Shown: piece after piece, positions 44,142 through 51,936 of the stretch | Numbering within the stretch: the stretch's first letter is position 1 | How the letters are laid out: every line of letters starts with the position of its first letter | Origin: an uncultured Saprospiraceae bacterium | GTDB lineage: Bacteria; Bacteroidota; Bacteroidia; Chitinophagales; Saprospiraceae | Direction of reading: 5' to 3' | Assembly: GCA_937928045.1 (NCBI GenBank) | Contig: CALFWO010000028.1 | Span: forward strand, 62,001 to 126,000 | Length of the DNA stretch: 64,000 nucleotides | Position numbers and translations under genes: made by a program | Notes under the pieces: generated by a model | What the model was told of the DNA's origin: nothing | What the model saw: the letters and a program-made list of their open reading frames with translations, nothing else | Database searches by the model: none

Positions 44142-44939
44142 ATGTCAGTAAAAAGATTATCACAAGAAACTGCTAAAGAATTAATAGGCAAGTACAACGC
44201 CGAACTTAAAGCTTTAGATTTTCAAGTTTCTGAAATCAAAGCAACGCTTAAGGAATTAAGCGCGCATCACGCCAAACTTAAAAAGGCATCTGATGCTGCT
44301 GCAGCAAAGAAAGCTAAGAAAGCTGCTGCCGCTGCTAAGAAAAAAGCTGCTGCTGCTAAGAAGAAAGCTGCCGCTGCTGCCAAAAAGAAAGCTGCTGCCG
44401 CTAAGAAGAAAGCTGCCGCTGCTGCTAAAAGAAAAGCTGCTGCTGCTAAAAAGAAGGCTGCCGCTGCTGCTAAAAAAGCAAAAAAAGCTACTAAGAAGCC
44501 TGCTAAGAGAAAAGCAGCTCCTAAGAAGAAAGCTACTGCTAAAAGAAAAGCAGCTCCTAAAAAAAGAGCAGCTAAAAAAGTAGCTGCTAAGAAAGCAGCT
44601 CCTAAGAAGAAAGCTACTGCTAAAAAAGCGGCTCCAAAAAAAAGAGCAGCTAAGAAAGCAACTGCAAGAAAATCTTCTGGAGGGTCAAGAGGCCGTAAAA
44701 TGAGCTATTCTGATTGGGATATGCTAGTATTGAACAGCCTGAAAGGAGCAAAAGCACCTGTAAGAACTTCTGATCTTTTAGACGCAGGAACTAAGCATGC
44801 TAAAAAAGGTAAAGGAAAATCTGACGAGAAATTCGTGAGAGCTAAAGTTGCAGCTTCTTTGCAAAAACTAGTAAACAAAACTAAAGAAGTAAAGAAAGTA
44901 CCTGCTGAAGGAAGAGGTTTCTCTTACAAATTAAAGTAG
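44142..44939 (+). CDS. Histone H1-like lysine/alanine-rich DNA-binding protein with winged-helix-like C-terminus
   Basis: A 265-residue nucleoid-type protein. Residues 1-55 are a helical, charged N-terminal segment (ETAKELIGKYNAELKALDFQ, likely a coiled coil). Residues about 56-185 are long KKAAAAKKK-type repeats with interspersed TAKRKAAPKKK, as in eukaryotic H1 tails, AlgP and Hc1/Hc2 proteins. Residues 186-265 are not low complexity: SYSDWDMLVLNSLKGAKAPV, then RTSDLLDAG and KFVRAKVAASLQKLVNKTKE read like a winged-helix or SAP-type fold ending in FSYKLK. The arrangement, tail in the middle with a folded C-terminal domain, is unusual. A strong terminator follows. Predicted role: chromosome compaction or transcription modulation. 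Confidence 0.88.
   Translation: MSVKRLSQETAKELIGKYNAELKALDFQVSEIKATLKELSAHHAKLKKASDAAAAKKAKKAAAAAKKKAAAAKKKAAAAAKKKAAAAKKKAAAAAKRKAAAAKKKAAAAAKKAKKATKKPAKRKAAPKKKATAKRKAAPKKRAAKKVAAKKAAPKKKATAKKAAPKKRAAKKATARKSSGGSRGRKMSYSDWDMLVLNSLKGAKAPVRTSDLLDAGTKHAKKGKGKSDEKFVRAKVAASLQKLVNKTKEVKKVPAEGRGFSYKLK
44300..44664 (+). repeat. Degenerate codon repeat encoding K/A tracts
   Basis: The DNA of the H1-like gene here is a degenerate array of GCT/GCC/GCA and AAG/AAA codons (units such as GCTGCTAAGAAGAAAGCT), roughly 36-48 bp per period. Such arrays are prone to slippage, so length variation between strains is likely. Confidence 0.85.
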
Positions 44940-44967
44940 GAAATACTTTTTTTAGTTCAAAAAATTA

Positions 44968-44996
44968 GGGAGTTCCAATTTGGAGCTCCCTTTTTG
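44968..44996 (+). terminator. Rho-independent terminator after the H1-like gene
   Basis: GGGAGTTCCA pairs with TGGAGCTCCC (one G-T pair) around a three-base loop and is followed by TTTTTG. It lies about 28 bp after the stop. Confidence 0.9.
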
Positions 44997-45174
44997 TTTT
45001 CCAGCAGCAATATAATTCTCAAGAAAAAAAATATATTTGCACTCGGTTTCAATCCCCTTTGAAACCTTTTCAGACCAGAACGCTCGAACGATTTAATGAC
45101 AAAAGTCAAACCCTTATACCTGCATTCTTGCGAATTGCAAGGAAATAATGGATTGATTGGAAAACGAGCTAATC

Positions 45175-45531
45175 ATGCAATTGGAATCCAAGTACTTTCT
45201 GGTGAAAGGAAGAAAAAATGATAAAACAAAAGAAAAATTAAGGATCAACATCCGCCTATTGCTGAATAAACATAAAAGTCCAAGTTTGTTTATTTCTAAT
45301 TTCTCAAATTCTAAATTGGCTTTTCATTTAGAGCGTGAGCAATATAAAGCAGCTTTTTTAGTGTTTAAATCTACCTCTGAGGCCAATTGCGAATTTTATA
45401 GCGAGGCTTTCAACAATCTTTATTCAAATGAAATGCAGCCGATCGATCAAACAACATTTCTTGATCGAACCAACGAAAAAAATAGCTATCAATTGATCCT
45501 AGCGTTCAGAAAAAAAAGGAAATCTTTTTAG
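45175..45531 (+). CDS. Small protein of unknown function
   Basis: A 118-residue protein; the start was placed at the ATG 45175 rather than the TTG at 45157. It contains KYFLVKGRKNDKTKEKLRIN, then SLFISNFSNSKLAFHLEREQ and a C-terminal basic tail (FRKKRKSF). I recognise no domain. It is mostly alpha/beta with no signal peptide or membrane segment. It stands alone downstream of the H1-like gene and its terminator. Composition is ordinary coding-like but support for function is nil. Confidence 0.5.
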   Translation: MQLESKYFLVKGRKNDKTKEKLRINIRLLLNKHKSPSLFISNFSNSKLAFHLEREQYKAAFLVFKSTSEANCEFYSEAFNNLYSNEMQPIDQTTFLDRTNEKNSYQLILAFRKKRKSF

Positions 45532-45987
45532 CAGAAAAAAGAAGAGGCTGTCTCCCTAAGAAAACAACCTCCCTTTCACCCAATTGGCCTGTGTTTATTT
45601 GTTATTACAACATTCTAAAAATTGGATGTTGGATTTGGGTAAGTAAAACAATAATCTAGGGGAAGAGAAAGAAACATATTTCATTCTCCGAGTGTGAAAA
45701 TATCAACGGGAGTTACTTCAATGAAATAACCACCCGCTGATAAGCCCATAATTACGCTCTCTAATTAAAATCTATTAAAATAATTACTATGAATACTGGA
45801 AAAACTGTTCCAGTGATTTGACCAGCTTTTCAAAATAATAGTCTAAAATAACGGGGATAAATACGATAGAACTGGATTCTAAAATCTTGGCAAACTCAGA
45901 AAATAAAGGCCATTAGCCGAAAGAATGGGATTGATCACCTTCCACTTTTTTCCAAATCCACAAATAGAGTGACAAATAACAAAAGGA
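45532..45987. other. Intergenic region with nothing recognised
   Basis: About 455 bp between the small protein and the convergent lipoprotein. A weak hairpin near 45545-45580 (GAGGCTGT ... ACAACCTC) is a possible terminator with a poor T tract. I see no gene or RNA. Confidence 0.5.
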
Positions 45988-46404
45988 TTAACTAAGAAAA
46001 AAATTTAGGTAATAGACCAAAAACCATTTTCCTTTTATTAATTCGAAATGCCTTTCATTATATAACACAGAACCAGGTTCATAAATTCTTTCGATCAAGC
46101 GATTTCCTACTCGCTCTTGCTCGACTTTGAAGATATTCGGATCCAAAGTTCCTTTGCCGGCTTTATGCATGACCCATGGACGATCTCCCCATTTTGTAAT
46201 GGATTTGCCTTCGATGACTACACCTTGCATTGGTATTTGCAAACGAGAATTTTGGAATAAACTATCTTGGTGAAATTGTTGGTAGAATGCTTCGAAGGAC
46301 TCTTCGGACTTCAAACTCCGTAGGCTGCTACAATTAGTCAACAAAAAGCAACAGAGAATGATTAATATTGCTTGACTAACTATAAATAGTACTTTTTGAT
46401 TCAC
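45988..46404 (-). CDS. Small lipoprotein of unknown function
   Basis: A 138-residue lipoprotein. The start was placed at GTG 46404 because it gives a lipoprotein signal (VSQAILIILCCFLLTNC, lipobox LTNC); the in-frame extension back to 46560 is not signal-like and runs into the divergent gene. The mature part begins SSLRSLKSEESFEAFYQQFH and has a compact fold resembling small Bacteroidota DUF4348-like lipoproteins (QDSLFQNSRLQIPMQG, then WVMHKAGKGTLDP). Family not certain. Its start codon is only 16 bp from that of the divergent membrane protein. Confidence 0.65.
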   Translation of the reverse strand: MNQKVLFIVSQAILIILCCFLLTNCSSLRSLKSEESFEAFYQQFHQDSLFQNSRLQIPMQGVVIEGKSITKWGDRPWVMHKAGKGTLDPNIFKVEQERVGNRLIERIYEPGSVLYNERHFELIKGKWFLVYYLNFFLS

Positions 46405-46420
46405 TTCGAAAATTTTTCTT

Positions 46421-46909
46421 GTGCAAACTAACGAATATATATTTCTTGCGGAAACCAGTGGTATTTGGACTTGGCTTTTCATTTCTGGAACATCCACGGT
46501 TTGCCTAATAATTGCGATGTACAAACTTAGCGGTTTAGGGCCTAAAAATTCGCGAAGCAAAAGTAATCCATTACTTTTTCTATTGGCAGGATTATTTATG
46601 CTGATTGCATTTACTATTGGTGTCTTCAGTCTTTACAATCTCGCGCAAAGTCAACCTTGCATTATTGAAAATGGACTTTTAAAAAAAGGAAAGCAACAAA
46701 TGACATTGACCAGTATTAGAAAAACGATGGTTCATCGAGAAGGTTCCGGAGTACCCTTTCAAGGTATTGGTGTAAACCGGGAAACAGATAATTCTCTGAT
46801 CGTTGTTGACTCTTCCGGTCGAAGTCTTATTTTCTCAGAAGACCTCTATCCCATAGATTCAATAATCGGAGCTATCCAAAATGTCAAAAGAAAATTAAAG
46901 AAAGAGTAA
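46421..46909 (+). CDS. Membrane protein of unknown function
   Basis: A 162-residue protein starting with GTG at 46421. Two transmembrane segments at about 16-34 and 50-72 are followed by a soluble C-terminal domain (PCIIENGLLKKGKQQMTLTS, then SIRKTMVHREG, and FSEDLYPID at the end). The domain looks like a PH-like or EbsA-type beta module, but this is not assured. It is divergent from a lipoprotein gene with starts 16 bp apart, so its promoter must overlap the other gene. Convergent with the gene at 46913, separated by only 3 bp. Confidence 0.65.
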   Translation: MQTNEYIFLAETSGIWTWLFISGTSTVCLIIAMYKLSGLGPKNSRSKSNPLLFLLAGLFMLIAFTIGVFSLYNLAQSQPCIIENGLLKKGKQQMTLTSIRKTMVHREGSGVPFQGIGVNRETDNSLIVVDSSGRSLIFSEDLYPIDSIIGAIQNVKRKLKKE

Positions 46910-46912
46910 AAT

Positions 46913-47281
46913 CTACTTAACTTCTACAGCCTTGTTAATTACCGATGTAAAGGTTCTGATTTGAACATCGTAAGTACCTACAGGGTATCCTTCTAAACTC
47001 AATTCAAAAATTGTATTTACAGGCAGATTCTGTAAATTTTCTTGCAAAACAACTTCTCCGGATTCATTGATTACTTTAAGATCACTTAAGTTCACATCTA
47101 CGGTTTCGAAGTCTATGTAGAAAGTATTGTGTTCTGCATCATGGAAAAATGACCAATCGTCTGCACTAAAATTTAAGAGCTTCTCTGTATTGTCAGCTTT
47201 GCTGTCCAATGATGCCAACGATTGAGAAAAACCTGCAGTAGCTAAAAAACAAAAAACGACAAGCGTATATAGAGATTTCAT
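46913..47281 (-). CDS. Small secreted protein of unknown function
   Basis: A 122-residue exported protein with a clean signal peptide (MKSLYTLVVFCFLATAGFSQ); the start was placed at ATG 47281 and not at the earlier frame start at 47350. The mature part (NTEKLLNFSADDWSFFHDAE, VDLSDLKVINES and DVQIRTFTS-like C-terminal strands) is a beta-sandwich without a sorting signature long enough for T9SS. The sequence VGTYDVQIRT near the end resembles the final strands of sorting domains, but the protein is too short. No function known. Confidence 0.7.
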   Translation of the reverse strand: MKSLYTLVVFCFLATAGFSQSLASLDSKADNTEKLLNFSADDWSFFHDAEHNTFYIDFETVDVNLSDLKVINESGEVVLQENLQNLPVNTIFELSLEGYPVGTYDVQIRTFTSVINKAVEVK

Positions 47282-47701
47282 CTGTTCTTTCTGTGTGAGA
47301 GGTTGGTTAATTTTATTCCGATAACTTAAAGATAACCCAATAAAACCCAAATTATTGCTACGAAATCAAAACAATAAGGAGGACCACCTTTTGAACAATT
47401 TCGAAATCAAAATAGAATTTCAAGCTTACCCTATTTGCTCGAAATTTAGTTTTGCAAACTCAATTTTATTCGCACAATAATTTGAGGAAAACGCAGGTAC
47501 ACCACTCTTAGGTATAAATCACATATTTTTTATTATAATTTGAAAAAGGCAAGTATTCTGACTTTATGTGCCACAAAACGATATTAAATATGGGGTAGGC
47601 TTTTAAGTAGCCCATATTAATGGGGTGATAGTTGTGATTCCAAAATTGTTGCAATTGCAATGAATTGGTTATGACCGAATATTTAATAAACAACTCTAAT
47701 T
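47282..47701. other. Intergenic region, AT-rich with a small inverted repeat
   Basis: About 420 bp between the secreted protein and the NUDIX gene. Contains an inverted repeat at 47587-47618 (AATATGGG ... CCCATATT, 16-base loop). A 65-residue leftward frame at 47508-47705 shows no signal or domain and is not called. Confidence 0.5.
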
Positions 47702-48334
47702 TCAACCTTCCACCGCCAAATACCCTTCATAAACATCCATAATGTTCCCGTAAGCTATACTCCTTGTAGGTTTGAAATCAATGGGGTTTCGCCATTCAGC
47801 AATCTCAATATCTTCTTCAGTTTGAGCGACCAAGGGTTGTTTGGGAGCATGCATCAGATACCAATAAGATTTTTTTAGAATCCGCTTGCCATTTTTAAGG
47901 CGATAGGTATGATAAGTCGTGGGCAATTTGCGGACGATCCCGACCTCGTTAATACCCGTTTCTTCTTGAACTTCTCTGATGGCAGCTTCCTTTTTACCTT
48001 CCTCTTTTTCGATTTTGCCCTTTGGTAGATCCCAACTTCCTCGTCGATAGATCCAAAGAATCTCACGCTCTTCGTTTTCTATGAGTCCACCTGCTGCCTT
48101 AATAATCTTGAACAATGACTTAAATGTTTTCCACATAAGTTTCAGGTTTTCAGCTCGATAGACGATTGCCTCCCATCGGTTGGTCTTCTCCAACATATCA
48201 ATCACTTGCAGAAATTGTTTTGATTTGCCGGTAAAGCGTTGCTCTAAGACCATGGGCCCTGGAGCAGGAAGACCTTTAACTGCTTCATCCGCAACTAAAT
48301 AGAGCGGAGTTCCATTTATATAAATTTTGTACAT
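47702..48334 (-). CDS. NUDIX hydrolase
   Basis: A 210-residue protein with a C-terminal NUDIX fold. The Nudix box is complete: GKIEKEEGKKEAAIREVQEE, continuing TGI (GX5EX7REUXEEXGU), at about residues 115-137. The segment before it, REILWIYRRGSWDLPKG, is typical of the DIPP/Ap4A-type subgroup that hydrolyses nucleoside diphosphate-linked substrates. The N-terminal half (about 1-75) is an additional domain (YINGTPLYLVADEAVKGLPA) common in Bacteroidota NUDIX proteins. Substrate unknown. The start codons of this gene and of pyrE are head to head, 11 bp apart. Confidence 0.9.
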   Translation of the reverse strand: MYKIYINGTPLYLVADEAVKGLPAPGPMVLEQRFTGKSKQFLQVIDMLEKTNRWEAIVYRAENLKLMWKTFKSLFKIIKAAGGLIENEEREILWIYRRGSWDLPKGKIEKEEGKKEAAIREVQEETGINEVGIVRKLPTTYHTYRLKNGKRILKKSYWYLMHAPKQPLVAQTEEDIEIAEWRNPIDFKPTRSIAYGNIMDVYEGYLAVEG

Positions 48335-48338
48335 TTGC
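48330..48338 (+). promoter_or_regulatory. Probable -7 element of pyrE
   Basis: TACATTTGC is an exact TAnnTTTGC match overlapping the NUDIX start codon. It is 8 bases before the first pyrE ATG, which would make that message nearly leaderless, and 23 bases before the second in-frame ATG (48361). Confidence 0.5.
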
Positions 48339-48345
48339 CGAAATT

Positions 48346-48993
48346 ATGAAAGAGCAAAAAATGCCATCAGTTTCCTCAGATATTGCTAAGGATTTACTGC
48401 AAATTAAAGCAATAAAATTAAGTCCGAAAAGTCCATTTACTTGGGCATCTGGAATTAAATCTCCGATTTATTGTGACAATCGATTGCTCCTTTCCTATCC
48501 TTCCATCCGAAATAAAGTTACAGATGCTTTTGTTGGACTGTCTCGCCAGTTTGCACCATTCAATTGTATTGCCGGAGTTGCAACCGCTGGAATTGCTCAC
48601 GGTGCATTGTTAGCTCAAACAACTAAGCAGCCATTTATCTATGTTCGCTCAAAGGCAAAAGGACATGGTCGACAAAATCTTATCGAAGGGGAACTTAGAC
48701 CACAATCGAAAGTATTGGTGGTAGAAGATCTGATTAGCACAGGAGGATCGGCGATTCAAGCGGTTGAAGCATTGCGCGCAGAGGGTGCTGATGTGGTAGG
48801 TGTGATTGCCATATTTAGTTATGGCTTTGATCAAGCTACCGATACATTTGAAGCCGCAAACTGTAGATTCGCTACACTCAGTAACTACGAAGCGCTTGTG
48901 GAAGAAGCACACCAAAGCAAATACATTCAAGAAGAAGATAAAGAAACACTTACTGCTTGGAGACGTAATCCTATGAACTGGTCTCCTAACTAA
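48346..48993 (+). CDS. pyrE: Orotate phosphoribosyltransferase
   Basis: A 215-residue enzyme of pyrimidine biosynthesis that joins orotate to PRPP to give OMP. The N-terminal signature KLSPKSPFTWASGIKSPIYCDNR is at about 25-48 and the PRPP-binding motif VLVVEDLISTGGSAIQAVE is at about 125-143. The flexible loop KAKGHGRQNLIEG is near 102-114. The complete family length fits. The start is either ATG 48346 or, given the promoter placement, ATG 48361 (MPSVSSDI). Followed after 14 bp by an M42 peptidase gene, probably co-transcribed; no functional link is known. Confidence 0.95.
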   Translation: MKEQKMPSVSSDIAKDLLQIKAIKLSPKSPFTWASGIKSPIYCDNRLLLSYPSIRNKVTDAFVGLSRQFAPFNCIAGVATAGIAHGALLAQTTKQPFIYVRSKAKGHGRQNLIEGELRPQSKVLVVEDLISTGGSAIQAVEALRAEGADVVGVIAIFSYGFDQATDTFEAANCRFATLSNYEALVEEAHQSKYIQEEDKETLTAWRRNPMNWSPN

Positions 48994-49007
48994 TCACGAC
49001 CTTAATT

Positions 49008-50087
49008 ATGGCTATAATAAATGCTGCCTCAGAGAAATTTCTCTATAAATATTTGAATAATGCTTCTCCTACCGGATTTGAGGTGGAGGGTCAAAAACTA
49101 TGGTTGGAATACCTCAAACCTTATATCGATGAGTGGGGAGTTGACAATTATGGTACTGCATATGGAATTATCAACCCTGGCCAAGATTACAAAGTGGTAA
49201 TCGAAGGGCATGCAGATGAGATTTCTTGGTTTGTGCATCACATTTCTGACGATGGATTTCTTTCAGTCATCAGAAATGGAGGATCTGATCATCAAATCGC
49301 TCCAGCAAAACGTGTAAATATCCACACTAAGAAAGGTGTGGTGAAAGGCGTTTTCGGATGGCCCGCAATTCATGTTCGAAAAGGTGAAGATGCAAAGTTA
49401 GCTCCAGAAGTCGACAAGCTTTTTGTAGATGTAGGGGCTAAGGATAAAAAGGAGGTGGACAAAATGGGCATCGAAGTAGGTTGTGTTTTGACTTTCGATG
49501 ATGAGTTGACCAAGTTGAATAAAAGATATTATGCTGGTCGGGCATTAGACAACCGCATGGGAGGATTCTGTATTGCAGAAGTTGCTCGGTTATTGAAGAA
49601 AAACAAAGTTAAACTACCCTACTCCCTTTATATTGTAAATGCTGTTCAAGAGGAAATTGGACTGCGTGGTGCAGAAATGATTGCGCATACCATCAAACCA
49701 GATGTTGCCATTGTAACAGATGTAACGCACGACACGAATACGCCATTACTATCTCCCAAGAAATTAGGAGATGTAAAATGTGGAAAAGGACCTTCTGTAA
49801 CTTTTGCTCCGGCAGTTCACAACAAATTACTGCAGATGATCATAGATACTGCCAAGAAGGAGAAAATTCCTTTGCAAAGAGAAGTGGCTTCCAGAAGAAC
49901 CGGAACAGATACCGATGCTTTTGCTTACAGCAATGGAGGTGTTCCTTCGGCTTTGATTTCATTGCCGTTAAGATACATGCATACCACTGTAGAAATGGCA
50001 CATATTGATGATATCGAGAATGTAATCAAATTGATCTATGCGACTTTGCGAAAATTGAAAAAAGGTCAGTCTTTCAAATACTTTTAG
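49008..50087 (+). CDS. M42-family glutamyl aminopeptidase
   Basis: A 359-residue zinc/cobalt aminopeptidase of the tetrahedral M42 type, which degrades peptides from the N-terminus in the cytoplasm. The metal ligands are visible in order: His in EGHADEI (about residue 67), Asp in RALDNRMGG (about 182), Glu pair in QEEIGLRG (about 214), Asp in VTDVTHD (about 239) and His in YMHTTVEM (about 326). The domain layout (catalytic domain with an inserted lid at about 70-160) is typical. It follows pyrE by 14 bp. Together with prolyl oligopeptidase and the POT transporter it supports peptide utilisation. Confidence 0.95.
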   Translation: MAIINAASEKFLYKYLNNASPTGFEVEGQKLWLEYLKPYIDEWGVDNYGTAYGIINPGQDYKVVIEGHADEISWFVHHISDDGFLSVIRNGGSDHQIAPAKRVNIHTKKGVVKGVFGWPAIHVRKGEDAKLAPEVDKLFVDVGAKDKKEVDKMGIEVGCVLTFDDELTKLNKRYYAGRALDNRMGGFCIAEVARLLKKNKVKLPYSLYIVNAVQEEIGLRGAEMIAHTIKPDVAIVTDVTHDTNTPLLSPKKLGDVKCGKGPSVTFAPAVHNKLLQMIIDTAKKEKIPLQREVASRRTGTDTDAFAYSNGGVPSALISLPLRYMHTTVEMAHIDDIENVIKLIYATLRKLKKGQSFKYF

Positions 50088-50112
50088 AAAGTTCGACTAT
50101 AAAAATACTCAA

Positions 50113-50148
50113 TAAAAAAGGGGAATATCAATTGATATTCCCCTTTTT
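50113..50148. terminator. Bidirectional Rho-independent terminator
   Basis: A perfect palindrome with arms AAAAGGGGAATATCAA and TTGATATTCCCCTTTT has A and T runs at its two sides. It lies between the M42 gene and the convergent zinc-knuckle membrane protein gene. Confidence 0.93.
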
Positions 50149-50171
50149 ATTTGCTTTTCTATTTGCAGCAG

Positions 50172-50873
50172 CTATTCGCTTCCAATAAGTTCTTTCGCGC
50201 CAGATGTTACCGACGATTTTGCGGCTTTCTTTTTACAAGTTTTGCAAAGCTCCGAAATACCTTTTGCTTCCCAAGAGTCTTTGATACTTCCACTTGCCAA
50301 CGACTTGCCTCTTATGTGTTGGCAGTTGTCATAAGCATGGTACTTATTTCCAGCTTGTGACCAGTATACATTGTCGGTATCGATTCCAACGCCTTTTGCT
50401 GCTTCGTTTTGCTCTTGAATCTCTTTGGTGTATTTCTCTACTGAGGGTGGATTGAAATCTGCCCCGGTAATCCCTGCAGCCAGCATGGCTACTGTGGCAA
50501 TAGCGCCAGCGATCCCTTTTGTTTTTCCGCTAATATTCTTGTTGGTAAAAATAAAGAGTACCAATGGAAGGAAGGCTAAAACGCCCATGATAGCCCCGAG
50601 TTGGTTCTGTATAAAAAATTTAGTGCTGTCTTTTTCAGAGGCTGGATCTAATCTATTGGCTTTCTTCCAAAGTGTAGAACCGGTAATCGCAAGAATTAGG
50701 ATAGCTACGATGGTCACAATCAACCAGATCAAAGTTTCATCGCTGATTAATTTTAAGATTGCAAATATTTGGCCTCCCATAGCAAGGATCCAAGCAAGCA
50801 TAGCGAATAGCCTCAGTTGTTTTGCCTTTCCTTTGGCCTCCGGGCTAGCTTCGAATACATTTGATTCACTCAT
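50172..50873 (-). CDS. Membrane protein with C-terminal Cys/His zinc-knuckle domain
   Basis: A 233-residue protein of unknown function. About four transmembrane helices lie in residues 22-150. A short soluble C-terminal domain has YWSQAGNKYHAYDNCQHIRG and then ISELCKTCKKK, i.e. H-x4-C-x-H-...-C-x2-C, closely like the small zinc-binding motif seen at the end of several bacterial nucleases and Ada-like metal-binding modules (Y-H-x-x-x-C-x-x-L ... P-C-x-x-C). Its role here is not clear. It is read leftward, convergent with the M42 gene. Confidence 0.72.
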   Translation of the reverse strand: MSESNVFEASPEAKGKAKQLRLFAMLAWILAMGGQIFAILKLISDETLIWLIVTIVAILILAITGSTLWKKANRLDPASEKDSTKFFIQNQLGAIMGVLAFLPLVLFIFTNKNISGKTKGIAGAIATVAMLAAGITGADFNPPSVEKYTKEIQEQNEAAKGVGIDTDNVYWSQAGNKYHAYDNCQHIRGKSLASGSIKDSWEAKGISELCKTCKKKAAKSSVTSGAKELIGSE

Positions 50874-51051
50874 GTTGTGTGTTTATTTTTTTGACGAAAA
50901 TGATCTCTTTGAGGTCACGTAATTTATGAATAATTGGGGTAATTCATGAGATAATCAGGCAATTCATTCTTTTTGCAGTGTATTGAAAATTTTCGCTCCA
51001 TCAAATCAAAATTTTTGACAAAATTCAAAATTGCAATTTCCCAAATTTGGG

Positions 51052-51060
51052 TATCTTTCG
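51052..51060 (+). promoter_or_regulatory. Probable promoter of the UbiA-like gene
   Basis: A TTG at 51031-51033, 18 bases of spacer and TATCTTTCG (one mismatch to TAnnTTTGC) form a fair Bacteroidota promoter. It ends 18 bases before the ATG at 51079 and supports that start rather than the frame start at 51031. Confidence 0.5.
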
Positions 51061-51078
51061 TCAACACTAAAAATACCG

Positions 51079-51936
51079 ATGTCAAAATATCTACATGCAT
51101 TTCTGGATCTTATTTTCTACGGAAATTTCTGGATTGCGATTTGTGCTGCATCGATGGTAATTCAGACCAATTTCATTTTCGATGCTGCATATATAATTGA
51201 TCCCATCACCTATTTGGTATTTGGAGGAACCCTGTTTATTTACGGGATTCATCGAGCAGTTGGAATCAGTCGATTAAAAGATTTTTTAGCTGAGAAAAGA
51301 TATGCCGTCATTTACGACTATAGAAATCACATTCGCATTTATGCAGTCCTAGGTCTTTTGATCAGTGGATTTTTTTTCTTCACCTTAGATAGAACGACCC
51401 AACTATATTTAGTAATTCCTGCATTGATTTCAGCAGCATATGTCATTCCCTTTTTTGGCAAGAAAAGACTCCGCGATTTCGACGATATCAAAATCTTTTT
51501 GATTGCGATTGTTTTCGGATGCCTTACTGTTCTTTTGCCTGCTGTATTCTTAAATTTCGATTGGGGATTGCCCTTGGTACTTCTTTTTCTAGAACGATGC
51601 TGCTTCATCTTTTTACTCACACTTCCTTTCGACATTCGAGATCTGAAAGTGGATGAGTTCGCAGAAGTTTCTACAATTCCAGGTCGGTTGGGTTTGGGTA
51701 AGACAAAAACATTGATGGTGATCACTGCGATCCTTATATCGGCCTGCGCAGTTGCGAACACTGTACTTGGTTTTTACAATGTTGGCATTTGCCTCGGAGT
51801 AGTAATCAGCTCAATCATAGCACTTTTAGCGGGATTGAAATCCAACACTGAAAAACACGACTATTATTTTACAGGAGTCATCGACGGGATGATGATTTTG
51901 CAAGCCATATTTGTGGTGGTGTTGGGTGTGGGGTGA
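51079..51936 (+). CDS. UbiA-superfamily-like polytopic membrane protein
   Basis: A 285-residue membrane protein with about eight or nine helices. The first helices are DLIFYGNFWIAICAASMVIQ and YLVFGGTLFIYGIHRAVGIS, and the second Asp-rich loop reads DIRDLKVDEFAEVSTIPGRLG near residue 196. DIRDxxxD and the following I-P-x-x-L-G pattern match the second signature of UbiA prenyltransferases. The first signature (N-D-x-x-D-x-x-x-D) is absent and is replaced by YGIHRAVG, so the enzyme activity is uncertain. Such divergent UbiA-like proteins are frequent in Bacteroidota. It stands alone. Confidence 0.7.
   Translation: MSKYLHAFLDLIFYGNFWIAICAASMVIQTNFIFDAAYIIDPITYLVFGGTLFIYGIHRAVGISRLKDFLAEKRYAVIYDYRNHIRIYAVLGLLISGFFFFTLDRTTQLYLVIPALISAAYVIPFFGKKRLRDFDDIKIFLIAIVFGCLTVLLPAVFLNFDWGLPLVLLFLERCCFIFLLTLPFDIRDLKVDEFAEVSTIPGRLGLGKTKTLMVITAILISACAVANTVLGFYNVGICLGVVISSIIALLAGLKSNTEKHDYYFTGVIDGMMILQAIFVVVLGVG

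Noticed and set aside
47508-47705. 65-residue leftward frame between the secreted protein and the NUDIX gene
   Set aside because: No signal peptide, no domain, and it overlaps the NUDIX stop region; AT-rich composition explains an accidental frame.
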